Numbered from the stretch's first letter, positions 7,451 to 15,995 are shown. The stretch is 42,507 nt of DNA from an uncultured Oscillospiraceae bacterium (GCA_905205085.1 CAJLCG010000004.1:1-42507); one strand, 5' to 3'. Numbers and translations: made by a program. The notes: generated by a model not told the origin, from the sequence alone.

Positions 7451-8695
7451 GTGATGAAAAAAGACGAAAAAGAACCAAAGAATACTCAGGTAGACGCCGA
7501 CTACTCCCTGGAGGCGGTGCCCGAGTCGGCTCGAAAAGGCTTTTGGAATATGTTCTTCGTCATGCTGGGCTTTACCTTTTTCTCCGCCAGCATGAGCGTG
7601 GGCGCTAAGCTGGGCAACGGTCTGGACCTGTCCGGGTTTTTCTGGGCCTGCCTCATCGGCGGCGTGATTCTGTCCGCCTACTGCGGTATCCTGGCCTATA
7701 TCGGCTCCGAGACCGGCATGACCATGGACCTATTGTGCCGCCGCACCTTTGGTGAGAAGGGCTCCTATCTGTCCTCCGCCATTCTGGGCTTTACCCAGAT
7801 CGGCTGGTTCGGTGTGGGTGTGGCCATGTTCTCCATCCCTGCCGCCCAGTTAATGGGGGTCAATGAGTGGGTCCTCACCATCATCGCCGGCCTGCTGATG
7901 ACCGCTACCGCCGCCACCGGCATGAAGGCCCTGGAGATCGTCAGCTATATCTCCGTGCCCCTCATCGTGATTTTGGGCATGTACTCCATGATCACCGCCA
8001 CCAGCGAAGGCGGCGGACTTGCTGCCATCTTTGCCCAGTCTGCCGGCGGCATTACCTTGATGACCGGCATTGGCTATGTCATCGGCTCCTTTATCTCCGG
8101 CGGTACCGCCACTCCCAACTTTATCCGCTTTGCCAAAAACAGCAAGATCGCTGTGTGGACCACTGTCATTGCCTTTTTCCTGGGAAATACCCTGATGTTC
8201 TGCTTCGGCGCGGTGGGCGGCGCCTTCACCGGCAAGGACGACATCTTCTATGTCATGATTGCCCAGGGGCTGGCCATCCCCGCGCTCATCGTGCTGGGCG
8301 CCAACATCTGGACCACCAACAACAACGCTCTGTACACCGGCGGCCTGGCCATCTCCAACGTCTCCGGCGTGCGGATGAAATTCACCACCTGGATCGCCGG
8401 CATTGTGGGAACCGCTCTGGCTATCTGGCTGTACTGGAACTTTGTGGGCTGGCTGAACATTCTCAACTGCGCCCTGCCTCCCATCGGTGCCATTGTGATC
8501 CTGGATTTCTTGAAAAACCGCAAAAAGTTTGCCGCCGGTGGTCAGACTGCCGCGGTCAACTGGTTCAACATTGCCGGTATCGTGCTGGGCGCGGCGGTGG
8601 CCAATACCCTGCACTGGGGTATTGCCGCTCTGAACGCTATGATCGTGGCAGCCATCTGCTTCTTTGTGGGTGAGCTGCTGGGAAAGAAACGATAA
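7451..8695 (+). CDS. codB: Cytosine permease CodB (NCS1 family)
   Basis: A 414-residue integral membrane protein with about twelve hydrophobic segments, the usual length for nucleobase:cation symporter-1 carriers. Typical NCS1/CodB stretches include GFTQIGWFGVG, SGGTATPNFIRFAK and WTTNNNALYTGGLAISN. It should import cytosine, coupled to protons or sodium. The frame opens at GTG 7451 with ATG immediately after at 7454; GAGGG lies 10 or 13 bases before, so either may be used. The cytosine deaminase gene follows after 26 bases, which supports the substrate assignment: uptake then deamination to uracil. Confidence 0.9.
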   Translation: MMKKDEKEPKNTQVDADYSLEAVPESARKGFWNMFFVMLGFTFFSASMSVGAKLGNGLDLSGFFWACLIGGVILSAYCGILAYIGSETGMTMDLLCRRTFGEKGSYLSSAILGFTQIGWFGVGVAMFSIPAAQLMGVNEWVLTIIAGLLMTATAATGMKALEIVSYISVPLIVILGMYSMITATSEGGGLAAIFAQSAGGITLMTGIGYVIGSFISGGTATPNFIRFAKNSKIAVWTTVIAFFLGNTLMFCFGAVGGAFTGKDDIFYVMIAQGLAIPALIVLGANIWTTNNNALYTGGLAISNVSGVRMKFTTWIAGIVGTALAIWLYWNFVGWLNILNCALPPIGAIVILDFLKNRKKFAAGGQTAAVNWFNIAGIVLGAAVANTLHWGIAALNAMIVAAICFFVGELLGKKR

Positions 8696-8721
8696 AATGA
8701 TATAGAGAGGAAGGAAAGGCT

Positions 8722-9960
8722 ATGCTGTTAAAGGAATTGCACCTGGGCAACGCCCAGGATACGGTGGACATTCGGGTCACCGACGGGAAATTTGCACAGA
8801 TCGCCCCCAACCTGGAGCCCATCCCCGGGGAGGAGACGGTTACCGACTGCGCAGGCAAGATGGTGCTGCCCCCCTTTGTGGAGTCCCATGTGCACCTGGA
8901 CACCTGCCTGACCGCAGGCCGTCCCCGCTGGAACCTCACCGGTACCCTGTTTGAGGGCATTCAGTGCTGGGAGGAGTACAAGCCCTTCCTCACCAAGCAG
9001 GAGGTGAAGGAGCGGGTCAACAAGGCCATCCGCATGCAGGCAGCCAACGGCATCCAGTATGTGCGTACTCACGTGGATATCAACGATCCCAAGCTCACCG
9101 CCCTGGAGGCTATCCTGGAGCTACGGGAGGAGGTCCGGGATTACATGGACATCCAGATCGTGGCCTTCCCTCAGTACGGCATCCTCAGCTATCCCAAGGG
9201 GGCGGAGCTTCTGGAGCAGGCCCTGAAGATGGGTGCCGATGCGGCGGGCGCCATCCCTCACTTTGAGTTTACCCGGGAGTACTCCGTGGAGTCCCTGAAC
9301 ATCTGCTTCGACCTGGCTCAGAAGTACAACAAGCTCATCGACGTCCACTGCGACGAGATCGACGACGAGGCCTCCCGGGGCCTGGAGACCCTGGCCACCC
9401 GGGCCTATGAAACCGGCATGGGGGATATGGTCACCGCCTCCCACACCACCGCCATGCACAGCTACAACAACGCCTATGTCATCCGACTCATGCGCATCCT
9501 CAAGCTCTCCGGCATCAACTTTGTGGCCAACCCCTGCGTCAATGTTCACCTGGGCGGACGGGCCGATACCTATCCCAAGCGCCGCAGCATGACCCGGGTG
9601 AAGGAGCTCACCGATGAGGGAATCAACGTCTCCTTCGGCTCCGACGATATCTTCGATCCCTGGAATCCCCTGGGAAACGCCAAGATGCGTGACCAGGTGT
9701 TTATGGGCCTGTATACCGGCCATATGCTGGGCTATGACGAGATCGTAAACTCCTACCGCTTCGTCACCACCAATGCCGCCCGCACCCTCCACCTGGGGGA
9801 TGACTACGGTGTTGCAGAGGGTAAGGACGCCAACTTTGTCATCCTGGATGCCAAGGACTGGTACGACGCTTTGAACTACGATGCGCCCATCTTGCGCAAT
9901 TACCGTAAAGGAAAACTCATTGCCAGCACAGCCCCCGTGGACAAGCAAGTATTCTTCTGA
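8722..9960 (+). CDS. codA: Cytosine deaminase CodA
   Basis: A 412-residue amidohydrolase that converts cytosine to uracil and ammonia in the cytoplasm. Metal and catalytic residues fall in the expected places: HVHLD (His56, His58), HCDE (His209, Glu212), SH (His241) and SDDIFDPW (Asp308), each about five positions before the E. coli numbering. The Gln of VAFPQ (Gln151) and Asp309, which contact the pyrimidine in the E. coli enzyme, are also present. It overlaps nothing, has an AGGAAGG ribosome site and follows codB as a two-gene operon. Confidence 0.95.
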   Translation: MLLKELHLGNAQDTVDIRVTDGKFAQIAPNLEPIPGEETVTDCAGKMVLPPFVESHVHLDTCLTAGRPRWNLTGTLFEGIQCWEEYKPFLTKQEVKERVNKAIRMQAANGIQYVRTHVDINDPKLTALEAILELREEVRDYMDIQIVAFPQYGILSYPKGAELLEQALKMGADAAGAIPHFEFTREYSVESLNICFDLAQKYNKLIDVHCDEIDDEASRGLETLATRAYETGMGDMVTASHTTAMHSYNNAYVIRLMRILKLSGINFVANPCVNVHLGGRADTYPKRRSMTRVKELTDEGINVSFGSDDIFDPWNPLGNAKMRDQVFMGLYTGHMLGYDEIVNSYRFVTTNAARTLHLGDDYGVAEGKDANFVILDAKDWYDALNYDAPILRNYRKGKLIASTAPVDKQVFF

Positions 9961-9980
9961 TTTCCCAGGAAACCAAATGC

Positions 9981-10011
9981 GCCGCAGAGCAGCTGCTCTG
10001 CGGCACATTTT
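9981..10011. terminator. Palindromic hairpin between convergent codA and the ABC-class ATPase gene
   Basis: GCCGCAGAGC-AGCT-GCTCTGCGGC is a perfect 24-base palindrome, followed on the plus strand by ACATTTT and on the minus strand by GCATTT. The T-runs are short; it probably ends transcription from both sides. Confidence 0.65.
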
Positions 10012-10037
10012 CGTAAGGGAAAAAGACTTGCTGCACC

Positions 10038-11738
10038 TTATAGCTGTAAGGCTCGATAGCGGTTAAAGCAGGCAAAAAGCTCTTGGGCCCGGGGCCGGGC
10101 CAGAAAGGACACGCCGGAGCGCCCTCCACACAGGGATTCCAGACCTTTTTCATCCAACAGAGTCTCCAGCTCTGCCACGATCTGGCGCAGAGTGTGTCTC
10201 CCATCCATCAGGTGCTGCTGGGCGTACACCATGGCGTAGCCCAGGGCGGCGGACTGCTCTCCGTCCCGCAGCTGTTCCACATACCGCAGGTCGATGGTCT
10301 CACGGTTGATGGATACCCCGTCCCGGCCCAGGGATTTAAGCTTGATCCGGTCGCCACGAAATTCCGGGGAAGGAGCCAGACGGCGGTCGAAGCTGGGCAG
10401 GGGGGCAGGAGACAGAGGTGCGGCAGAGACCGGGAAGGCGGAAGCCTCCTGCTTGGCCAGGGCGGTAATATCTCTGGGCACATAGCGGTCCATCTGGAGG
10501 ATGGTGTCGGCCACGTGGAAGTAGGCCCCTGAACTCCCGGCCACCAGAATGGTGGAGATGCCGTGCGCCTCATAGAGCTCCCGCACCCGGTCGATAAAGG
10601 GGGTGATAGGCTCCATATCCCGGTGGATGACACGCTGCATCAGCTCGTCCCGGACCATAAAGTTGGTGGCACTGGTATCCTCATCGATAAGCAGCAGGGA
10701 GGTGCCCGCCTCCAGGGCCTCTACCACGTTGGCCGCCTGGGAGGTGCTGCCGCTGGCGTCCTCCGTGGTGAAGGAGGCAGTGTCCTTGCCGTTGGGCAGG
10801 TCGTTGATGAACATGGAGATGTCGGTACGGCGAATGCTGCGCCCATCCTCGGAACGGATTTTTACGGCGCTCTCGTTGGTGATGACGTACTCCCGGCCAT
10901 CCCCGGCAATGTGGTTGTATACCCCTAACTCCAGGGCCTTGAGGAGGGTGGATTTTCCGTGGTAGCCGCCGCCTACAATGAGGGTGACTCCCCGCCGAAT
11001 CCCCATGCCGGTGATCTTGCCACGGTGGGGTAAGTCCAGAGTGACAGACAGCTCCTGAGGGGAGTGGAAGGGGACGGCGTTCTTCATGGGCAGGGAGGAA
11101 ATGCCGGAGGCTCGGGGCAGAATGCTCCCGTCAGCCAAAAAGGCGCACAGCCCCAGCTGGGGCAGTATGTCCCGGATATACTGCTGGTCCTCCGCCAGGT
11201 CGGCAACGGCCTGGAGACGGGCCTGGTTCAGATTTCGGTAAAACAGGCTCTGTGCCACGCACCGGGGGAGCAGATCGAAGAGAATTTTCTCCAGCTCCCG
11301 GGCATTGATAGTTCGGCCGTTGGCGGGGAACCCCACCTCCAGACGTAGAATGAGCCCGCCGGTGTTGGGATTTAGCTGGCAGGCGGTGCGCTCCAATACT
11401 TCTTGTCCGCAGCGGCTAATGGAGATGAGACCGCTGTGCCCCGAGCCCTTGACCTGGAAGGAGGACTGGGTGGCCAAGTGGCCGAAGCGGCGGGTCAGCT
11501 CGTCCTGGAGGGCAATACGCTGGCAGGACAAGCGGTAGAGATTTTGGGGAAAGCCGGCCTGACGGCCGTCCACATGGATGCTCAACTTGGAGGGGGCAGC
11601 AAAAGGGTCCCCCTGGACATGATCAATGGACAGCACATAACCGGGAAATTGATAGGTACCCCTGGTGTCCTTGTAGGCGGGGTAGCCTCTGCGGTCGATG
11701 CGGGAGAGCAGGGTTTTCAGGTCGTTGGATGTCTGCAT
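10038..11738 (-). CDS. Predicted ATPase of the ABC class (PF09818-like)
   Basis: A 566-residue soluble protein. The ATG at 11736-11738 has a GGGAGGAA site 8 bases upstream; a longer frame to 11807 has none. A conserved N-terminal region (LLSRIDRRGYPAYKDTRGTYQF; DHVQGDPFAAPS) precedes an unusual Walker A (GGGYHGKSTLL, about residues 273-283) and Walker B (SLLLIDEDTSATNFM). It resembles the stand-alone 'predicted ATPase of the ABC class' family, which lacks membrane partners and has no settled function. It is transcribed divergently from a TetR-type regulator, with back-to-back promoters, so that regulator may control it. Confidence 0.8.
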   Translation of the reverse strand: MQTSNDLKTLLSRIDRRGYPAYKDTRGTYQFPGYVLSIDHVQGDPFAAPSKLSIHVDGRQAGFPQNLYRLSCQRIALQDELTRRFGHLATQSSFQVKGSGHSGLISISRCGQEVLERTACQLNPNTGGLILRLEVGFPANGRTINARELEKILFDLLPRCVAQSLFYRNLNQARLQAVADLAEDQQYIRDILPQLGLCAFLADGSILPRASGISSLPMKNAVPFHSPQELSVTLDLPHRGKITGMGIRRGVTLIVGGGYHGKSTLLKALELGVYNHIAGDGREYVITNESAVKIRSEDGRSIRRTDISMFINDLPNGKDTASFTTEDASGSTSQAANVVEALEAGTSLLLIDEDTSATNFMVRDELMQRVIHRDMEPITPFIDRVRELYEAHGISTILVAGSSGAYFHVADTILQMDRYVPRDITALAKQEASAFPVSAAPLSPAPLPSFDRRLAPSPEFRGDRIKLKSLGRDGVSINRETIDLRYVEQLRDGEQSAALGYAMVYAQQHLMDGRHTLRQIVAELETLLDEKGLESLCGGRSGVSFLARPRAQELFACFNRYRALQL

Positions 11739-11774
11739 GGAATGATTCCTCCCTGTGGAGCAATGGTTTTTTGT

Positions 11775-11803
11775 ATTATAGCTGGAATTTCCTCGGTTTA
11801 CAA
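11775..11803 (-). promoter_or_regulatory. Predicted promoter of the ABC-class ATPase gene
   Basis: TTGTAA (11798-11803), 17 bases, TATAAT (11775-11780) on the minus strand, 37 bases before the chosen start codon. Confidence 0.65.
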
Positions 11804-11841
11804 TCAAAACAGGGGAGAGGGCAGTGGGAGAAAAGTTCGTA

Positions 11842-11869
11842 TTGAAACCGGCGCATTTTCCGGTATAAT
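11842..11869 (+). promoter_or_regulatory. Predicted promoter and possible operator of the TetR/DhaS-like gene
   Basis: TTGAAA (11842-11847), 16 bases, TATAAT (11864-11869). The spacer is framed by an inverted repeat ACCGG (11847-11851) / CCGGT (11860-11864), a possible binding site for autoregulation. It points away from the ABC-class ATPase promoter, 38 bases apart. Confidence 0.6.
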
Positions 11870-11900
11870 AAATCCAACCATTTTTGTGGGAGTGATTGCC

Positions 11901-12485
11901 GTGTCAAACACCACCAAGCAGGGCCTAGAAGCATCTTTAAAGCGAATGATGCTGAAAAAGCCTCTGGACAAGATCACCATCCGGGACATTACTGAGGACT
12001 GCGGTGTGAGCCGCATGGCCTTTTACTATCACTTCAAAGACATCTACGATCTGGTGGAGTGGGCCTGCGTGGAGGATGCCTCCCGCGCGCTCCAGGGAAA
12101 GAAGACCTACGACACCTGGCAGGAGGGGCTGGTGCAGATCTTTGAGGCGGTACTGGAGAATAAACCGTTTATCCTCAACGCATACCGCTGTATCAGCCGG
12201 GACCAGATGGAGAGCTTTCTGTTCAAGCTGACCTATGGCCTCATCCGGGGCGTGGTGGACGAGCAGAGCCGGGGTGTGGAGATTTCCGAGGCAGACAAGA
12301 CCTTCATTGCGGAATTTTACAAATATAGCTTTGTAGGTATTATGCTGGACTGGATCAAGCAGGGGATGAGTGCCGACCATCAGCTGCTTGCCGAGAAGAT
12401 CAGTACAACTATGCACGGAAATGTGTCTAACTCCATCCAAAATTTTGCCCGTGGCGGCAGAGACTTTACAGATCAAGGCCGATGA
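11901..12485 (+). CDS. TetR-family regulator, DhaS-like
   Basis: A 194-residue regulator starting at GTG 11901 behind GGGAG with 8-base spacing; the frame runs further upstream but without a ribosome site. The N-terminal helix-turn-helix is clear (PLDKITIRDITEDCGVSRMA followed by FYYHFKDIYDLVEW), close to the DhaS-type branch of TetR regulators, where the N-terminal SNTTKQGLEASLKRMML is also typical. The C-terminal domain would bind an effector or partner protein; which one cannot be told. It lies between the divergent ABC-class ATPase gene and, downstream, oleate hydratase; either could be its target. Confidence 0.88.
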   Translation: MSNTTKQGLEASLKRMMLKKPLDKITIRDITEDCGVSRMAFYYHFKDIYDLVEWACVEDASRALQGKKTYDTWQEGLVQIFEAVLENKPFILNAYRCISRDQMESFLFKLTYGLIRGVVDEQSRGVEISEADKTFIAEFYKYSFVGIMLDWIKQGMSADHQLLAEKISTTMHGNVSNSIQNFARGGRDFTDQGR

Positions 12486-12512
12486 TAAGTTTTTTATCAT
12501 CGGCCTTTGTTT
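12475..12512 (+). terminator. Terminator after the TetR/DhaS-like gene
   Basis: Perfect 14-base arms AAGGCCGATGATAA (12475-12488) and TTATCATCGGCCTT (12494-12507), then TGTTTG. The left arm includes the stop region of the gene. Confidence 0.85.
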
Positions 12513-12607
12513 GTAAATGGTAAACCGGGGGAAAACGGGGTAGGATAAGGCCACGATCAAGAGACAGCGCGGTGAAAACGGCGCAGATTTAGAAAGGTGG
12601 CTATCTT

Positions 12608-14587
12608 ATGGCAAAGAATCTTGGAAAATGGACTGCCGCAGCCGCCGGCCTTGCCGGCGCGGGAGCGGCTGTAGTGCTGGCGAAAAAGGCGGCACAGAAT
12701 AAGCAGGAGGCCCAGGCGGAGAGCCGGGCACAGGACCGCAGCGACTACCGCAACACGGAGCTGGGCCGCCACGAGAAAAACGCCAAGGGCATCTATTATA
12801 CCAGCGGCAACTACGAGGCCTTTGCCCGACCGGAGAAGCCTGCGGGGGTGGAGGAGAAGAGCGCCTACATTGTAGGCAGCGGCCTGGCCGCTCTGGCGGC
12901 GGCCTGCTTCCTGGTGCGGGACGGCCAGATGGACGGCTCCCATATCCACATCCTGGAGGCTATGGACGTGGCCGGCGGCGCCTGCGACGGCATCTACGAC
13001 CCCACCCGGGGCTATATCATGCGGGGCGGCCGAGAGATGGAGGACCACTTTGAGTGCCTGTGGGACCTGTTCCGCTCCATCCCCTCCCTGGAGAAGCCCG
13101 GCGCTTCCGTGCTGGACGAGTTCTACTGGCTCAATAAGCACGACCCCAACTTTTCCCTGTGTCGGGCTACCGTCAACCGGGGCCAGGACGCCCACACCGA
13201 CGGAAAGTTTAACCTCAGCCAGAAGGGCTGCATGGAGATCGTCAAGCTCTTCATGACCCCCGATGAGGACCTGTACGACAAGACCATTGAGGATGTCTTT
13301 GATGACGAGGTGTTCTCCTCCACCTTCTGGCTCTACTGGCGCACCATGTTTGCCTTTGAGAACTGGCACTCCGCCCTGGAGATGAAGCTCTACTTCCAGC
13401 GCTTTATCCACCACATTGCCGGCCTGCCCGACTTCAGCGCCCTGAAATTCACCCGCTATAACCAGTACGAGTCCCTGATCCTCCCCATGAAGAAGTATCT
13501 GGAGGAGGCCGGAGTGGACTTCCAGTTCGGCGTGGAGGTGACCAACGTCCTCTTTGACATTAAGGGGGACAAAAAGGTGGCCACCGCCATCGAGTGCAAG
13601 GTAAAGGGCGTGGAGCAGGGCATCGTGCTTACTGAGAACGACCTTGTCTTTGTCACCAATGGCTCCTGTACCGAGGGGACCATCTACGGCGACCAGGACC
13701 ACGCCCCCAACGGGGACGCCGAGGTGCGCACCAGCGGCTGCTGGAATCTGTGGAAGAACATTGCCAAGCAGGACCCGGCCTTTGGCCGCCCGGAGAAGTT
13801 CTGTTCCGATGTGGCTAAGACCAACTGGGAGTCGGCTACCATCACCACTCTGGACGACAAGATTCTGCCCTATATCAAAAACATCTGTCAGCGGGATCCC
13901 CGCACCGGCAAGGTGGTCACCGGCGGCATCGTCAGCTGCCAGGATTCCAAGTGGCTGCTGAGCTGGACCATCAACCGCCAGGGACAGTTCAAGGAGCAGG
14001 AGCCGGAGAAGGTCTGCGTGTGGGTGTATGGCCTCTTCACCGATGTGCCCGGTGATTTCATCAAAAAGCCCATGAAGGACTGTACCGGCAAGGAGATCAC
14101 CCAGGAGTGGCTCTACCACCTGGGCGTGCCGACGGAGCTGATTCCCCAGCTGGCCGAGGACAGTGCGGTGTGCGTGCCCACCATGATGCCCTATATCACC
14201 GCTTTCTTTATGCCCCGGGCCAAGGGCGACCGGCCTGACGTGATTCCCGACGGCTGCGTCAACTTTGCCTTCCTGGGTCAGTTTGCCGAGACGCCCCGGG
14301 ATACGGTGTTTACCACCGAGTATTCGGTGCGTACCGCCATGGAGGCGGTCTACGGCCTGCTGGGGGTGGACCGGGGCGTGCCTGAGGTGTGGGGCAGTGT
14401 GTACGACATTCGCTGCCTGCTGGATAGCTCGGTGTGCCTGATGGACGGCAAATCTCCCCTGGAGATGGAGCTGCCCGGTCCTCTGAATCTGCTGAAAAAG
14501 CCGGCGTTCAAGCTGATCCGCGGAACTGTGATAGAAAAGGTGCTGCGGGACCACAAGATTATCCGCAATGAAACAGCAGAGGAATAA
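12608..14587 (+). CDS. ohyA: Oleate hydratase (FAD-dependent fatty acid double-bond hydratase)
   Basis: A 659-residue protein of the 'myosin-cross-reactive antigen' / oleate hydratase family, which adds water to cis-9 double bonds of unsaturated fatty acids, for example oleate to 10-hydroxystearate. The FAD-binding GSGLAALAAA motif (about 90-99) and the family GGREM stretch (140-144), which carries a catalytic Glu in studied enzymes, are present, as are DHFECLWDLF and NWHSALEMKLYFQRF. Unlike many family members it begins with a hydrophobic segment (about 9-25) and a charged spacer (about 26-80), suggesting membrane attachment. An AAAGGTGG site precedes the ATG. It lies between two TetR regulators. 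Fatty-acid detoxification is the usual proposed role in gut bacteria. Confidence 0.93.
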   Translation: MAKNLGKWTAAAAGLAGAGAAVVLAKKAAQNKQEAQAESRAQDRSDYRNTELGRHEKNAKGIYYTSGNYEAFARPEKPAGVEEKSAYIVGSGLAALAAACFLVRDGQMDGSHIHILEAMDVAGGACDGIYDPTRGYIMRGGREMEDHFECLWDLFRSIPSLEKPGASVLDEFYWLNKHDPNFSLCRATVNRGQDAHTDGKFNLSQKGCMEIVKLFMTPDEDLYDKTIEDVFDDEVFSSTFWLYWRTMFAFENWHSALEMKLYFQRFIHHIAGLPDFSALKFTRYNQYESLILPMKKYLEEAGVDFQFGVEVTNVLFDIKGDKKVATAIECKVKGVEQGIVLTENDLVFVTNGSCTEGTIYGDQDHAPNGDAEVRTSGCWNLWKNIAKQDPAFGRPEKFCSDVAKTNWESATITTLDDKILPYIKNICQRDPRTGKVVTGGIVSCQDSKWLLSWTINRQGQFKEQEPEKVCVWVYGLFTDVPGDFIKKPMKDCTGKEITQEWLYHLGVPTELIPQLAEDSAVCVPTMMPYITAFFMPRAKGDRPDVIPDGCVNFAFLGQFAETPRDTVFTTEYSVRTAMEAVYGLLGVDRGVPEVWGSVYDIRCLLDSSVCLMDGKSPLEMELPGPLNLLKKPAFKLIRGTVIEKVLRDHKIIRNETAEE

Positions 14588-14598
14588 GGTTTGATTCT

Positions 14599-14637
14599 GC
14601 AAGGGGCGGCGTTTACTCACGCTGCCCCTTGCATTTT
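14599..14637 (+). terminator. Terminator after oleate hydratase
   Basis: GCAAGGGGC-G-GCG pairs with CGC-T-GCCCCTTGC (one mismatch), followed by ATTTTT. Its T-run overlaps the predicted -35 of the next promoter. Confidence 0.85.
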
Positions 14638-14687
14638 TCACGGGTATGGCGTAAAATAAAGATCAATCAATAAAAATGACTTTATTT
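14629..14687 (+). promoter_or_regulatory. Promoter and inverted-repeat operator of the second tetR gene
   Basis: TTGCAT (14629-14634), 17 bases, TAAAAT (14652-14657). Overlapping and just after the -10 is an inverted repeat AAATAAAG (14654-14661) / CTTTATTT (14680-14687). The AATAAAGAT core recurs in a longer inverted repeat before the gene at 15510, so both may be bound by the TetR encoded between them. The binding is inferred. Confidence 0.5.
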
Positions 14688-14702
14688 TTGGAGGATGTGG
14701 GA

Positions 14703-15338
14703 ATGCCGAAGGTTGCCTATTCAGATGCGGATCGGGAGCGAATCCGAACTGCTCTGATCACTGCCGCCCTGGAACGGATGGCGCAAAAGGGAATTCAGCA
14801 TACCACCGTGGAGGAGATCTATCGATCAGTGGGCATCTCCCGCACCTTCTTTTATACCTTCTTTCCCACCAAGGAGGACCTGATCGTCGAGACCTTCTAT
14901 TTTCAGCAGCCCCGGATTTTGGCCTATGCCCAGTCGCTGATGGACGACCCGGCCTTAAGCTGGCGGGAAGGGGTATGTCAGTTTTTGATGTCCTGCTGCT
15001 ACGGCGAGCAAAACGGCATTGCGGTGATGACGCTGGAGGAGCAGCAGATGCTGTTTCGGCGGCTGTCCCCGGAGAGCTATCAGGTGTTCCGGGAGAAACA
15101 GGCCAGCCTGTTCGGAACCCTTTTAAAGATCTTTGGAGTAACGGCAGATCGGGAAACCATTGGGCTCTTCACCAATCTGAGCTTAGCAGTTATGGTAATC
15201 CGTCGGGCCGTGCCGGAAAATTTACCGTTTCTGGTGCCTGAGGCAGCAGACGCGGCGGTAGAATTTCAGATTGAAGCCATTGCAGATTGCCTGGAGCGGC
15301 TCAAGAACGGTCCATCAGCCCCAAAAGACAAAGAATAA
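14703..15338 (+). CDS. TetR-family transcriptional regulator
   Basis: A 211-residue regulator. The ATG at 14703 is preceded by GGAGG at 8 bases; the upstream ATG at 14676 has no site. The N-terminal helix-turn-helix is standard (GIQHTTVEEIYRSVGISRTF, then FYTFFPTKEDL). The C-terminal ligand domain has no recognised specificity. It begins 115 bases after oleate hydratase but has its own promoter. By position it may sense a fatty acid and regulate ohyA or the downstream small gene; the shared inverted repeats favour autoregulation plus control of the gene at 15510. Confidence 0.9.
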   Translation: MPKVAYSDADRERIRTALITAALERMAQKGIQHTTVEEIYRSVGISRTFFYTFFPTKEDLIVETFYFQQPRILAYAQSLMDDPALSWREGVCQFLMSCCYGEQNGIAVMTLEEQQMLFRRLSPESYQVFREKQASLFGTLLKIFGVTADRETIGLFTNLSLAVMVIRRAVPENLPFLVPEAADAAVEFQIEAIADCLERLKNGPSAPKDKE

Positions 15339-15383
15339 TCCGTCGGTATCATCCAGCCCGATGGTCCGGCGGATGTTTTTTTT
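15338..15383 (+). terminator. Terminator after the second tetR gene
   Basis: ATCCGTCGG (15338-15346) pairs with CCGGCGGAT (15366-15374, one G-T wobble), with an inner CATC/GATG stem, followed by a long T-run. Confidence 0.8.
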
Positions 15384-15387
15384 AAAT

Positions 15388-15419
15388 AATAAAGATAAAA
15401 ATAGAAAATTATCTTTATT
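15388..15419. promoter_or_regulatory. Perfect inverted repeat, probable TetR operator
   Basis: Perfect 11-base arms AATAAAGATAA (15388-15398) and TTATCTTTATT (15409-15419) with a 10-base AT-rich centre. Possible -35/-10 elements follow at 15420-15448 (TTGGAC, 17 bases, CTAATT), though the -10 is weak. The arm core matches the repeat on the tetR promoter at 14654-14687. Confidence 0.5.
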
Positions 15420-15509
15420 TTGGACGAGATGTATCTGTTTACCTAATTTGGTCGCTGACGCGGCGGACAGGCCGCGCGGAAATATTAAGATACCAAGGAG
15501 GAACCAACC

Positions 15510-15995
15510 ATGGGATTTTTCAGCAAGATTTTTAAGGGCCCCCAGGTGGACATGGAGAAAAGCAGCGCCAATGCCAAGAAAATGCGCCAGCTTTTCGACC
15601 AGGTGGTGGAAAACGGAGGGGACTACCGGCTGATTTTCGGGTACACAGAGGATGTATCCCGATTTAATTACGGTTTTGTCCATGGCAGTAAGACTAAAAT
15701 CGGCAACCTGATCGTGGGATGGAACGAGAGCAGCCAGACCATTGTGGCTGTGCCCACCGTTCCTGACCTGTCCGGCTGCGGCGAGCCCACCTATTATCGC
15801 CGCTCTGAAATTTTAAAGGCCTACCGCAACAAGTATCCCACCGATGCCTTTGTGATCTATCCGGACAAGAAGGGGTATCTGGCCATCAACGCCTACGACT
15901 GGTTGGACGATGAGAAGCTGTACGTCTATGTTTTCCAGGAGGAGGAACTGGCGGCCTTTACTGACTTCTTCATGAATCAGTTTGCCACAAAATAA
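15510..15995 (+). CDS. Small soluble protein of unknown function
   Basis: A 161-residue protein behind an AGGAGG site. I do not recognise a family. The N-terminus (GFFSKIFKGP) is short and amphipathic, with no signal peptide or membrane segment. The rest alternates strand-like stretches (YRLIFGYTE, NLIVGW, TIVAVPTVPDL, AFVIYP, LYVYVFQEEELAAF) and ends in an aromatic helix (FTDFFMNQF), suggesting a compact alpha/beta domain. It stands alone between a terminator and a convergent gene. The inverted repeat upstream links it to the TetR gene before it. It could be a small effector of that regulon; nothing in the sequence shows a catalytic motif. Confidence 0.75.
   Translation: MGFFSKIFKGPQVDMEKSSANAKKMRQLFDQVVENGGDYRLIFGYTEDVSRFNYGFVHGSKTKIGNLIVGWNESSQTIVAVPTVPDLSGCGEPTYYRRSEILKAYRNKYPTDAFVIYPDKKGYLAINAYDWLDDEKLYVYVFQEEELAAFTDFFMNQFATK

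Noticed and set aside
12557..14641. 694-codon minus-strand open frame opposite oleate hydratase
   Set aside because: Antisense of a strongly conserved enzyme; no motif, signal or ribosome site.
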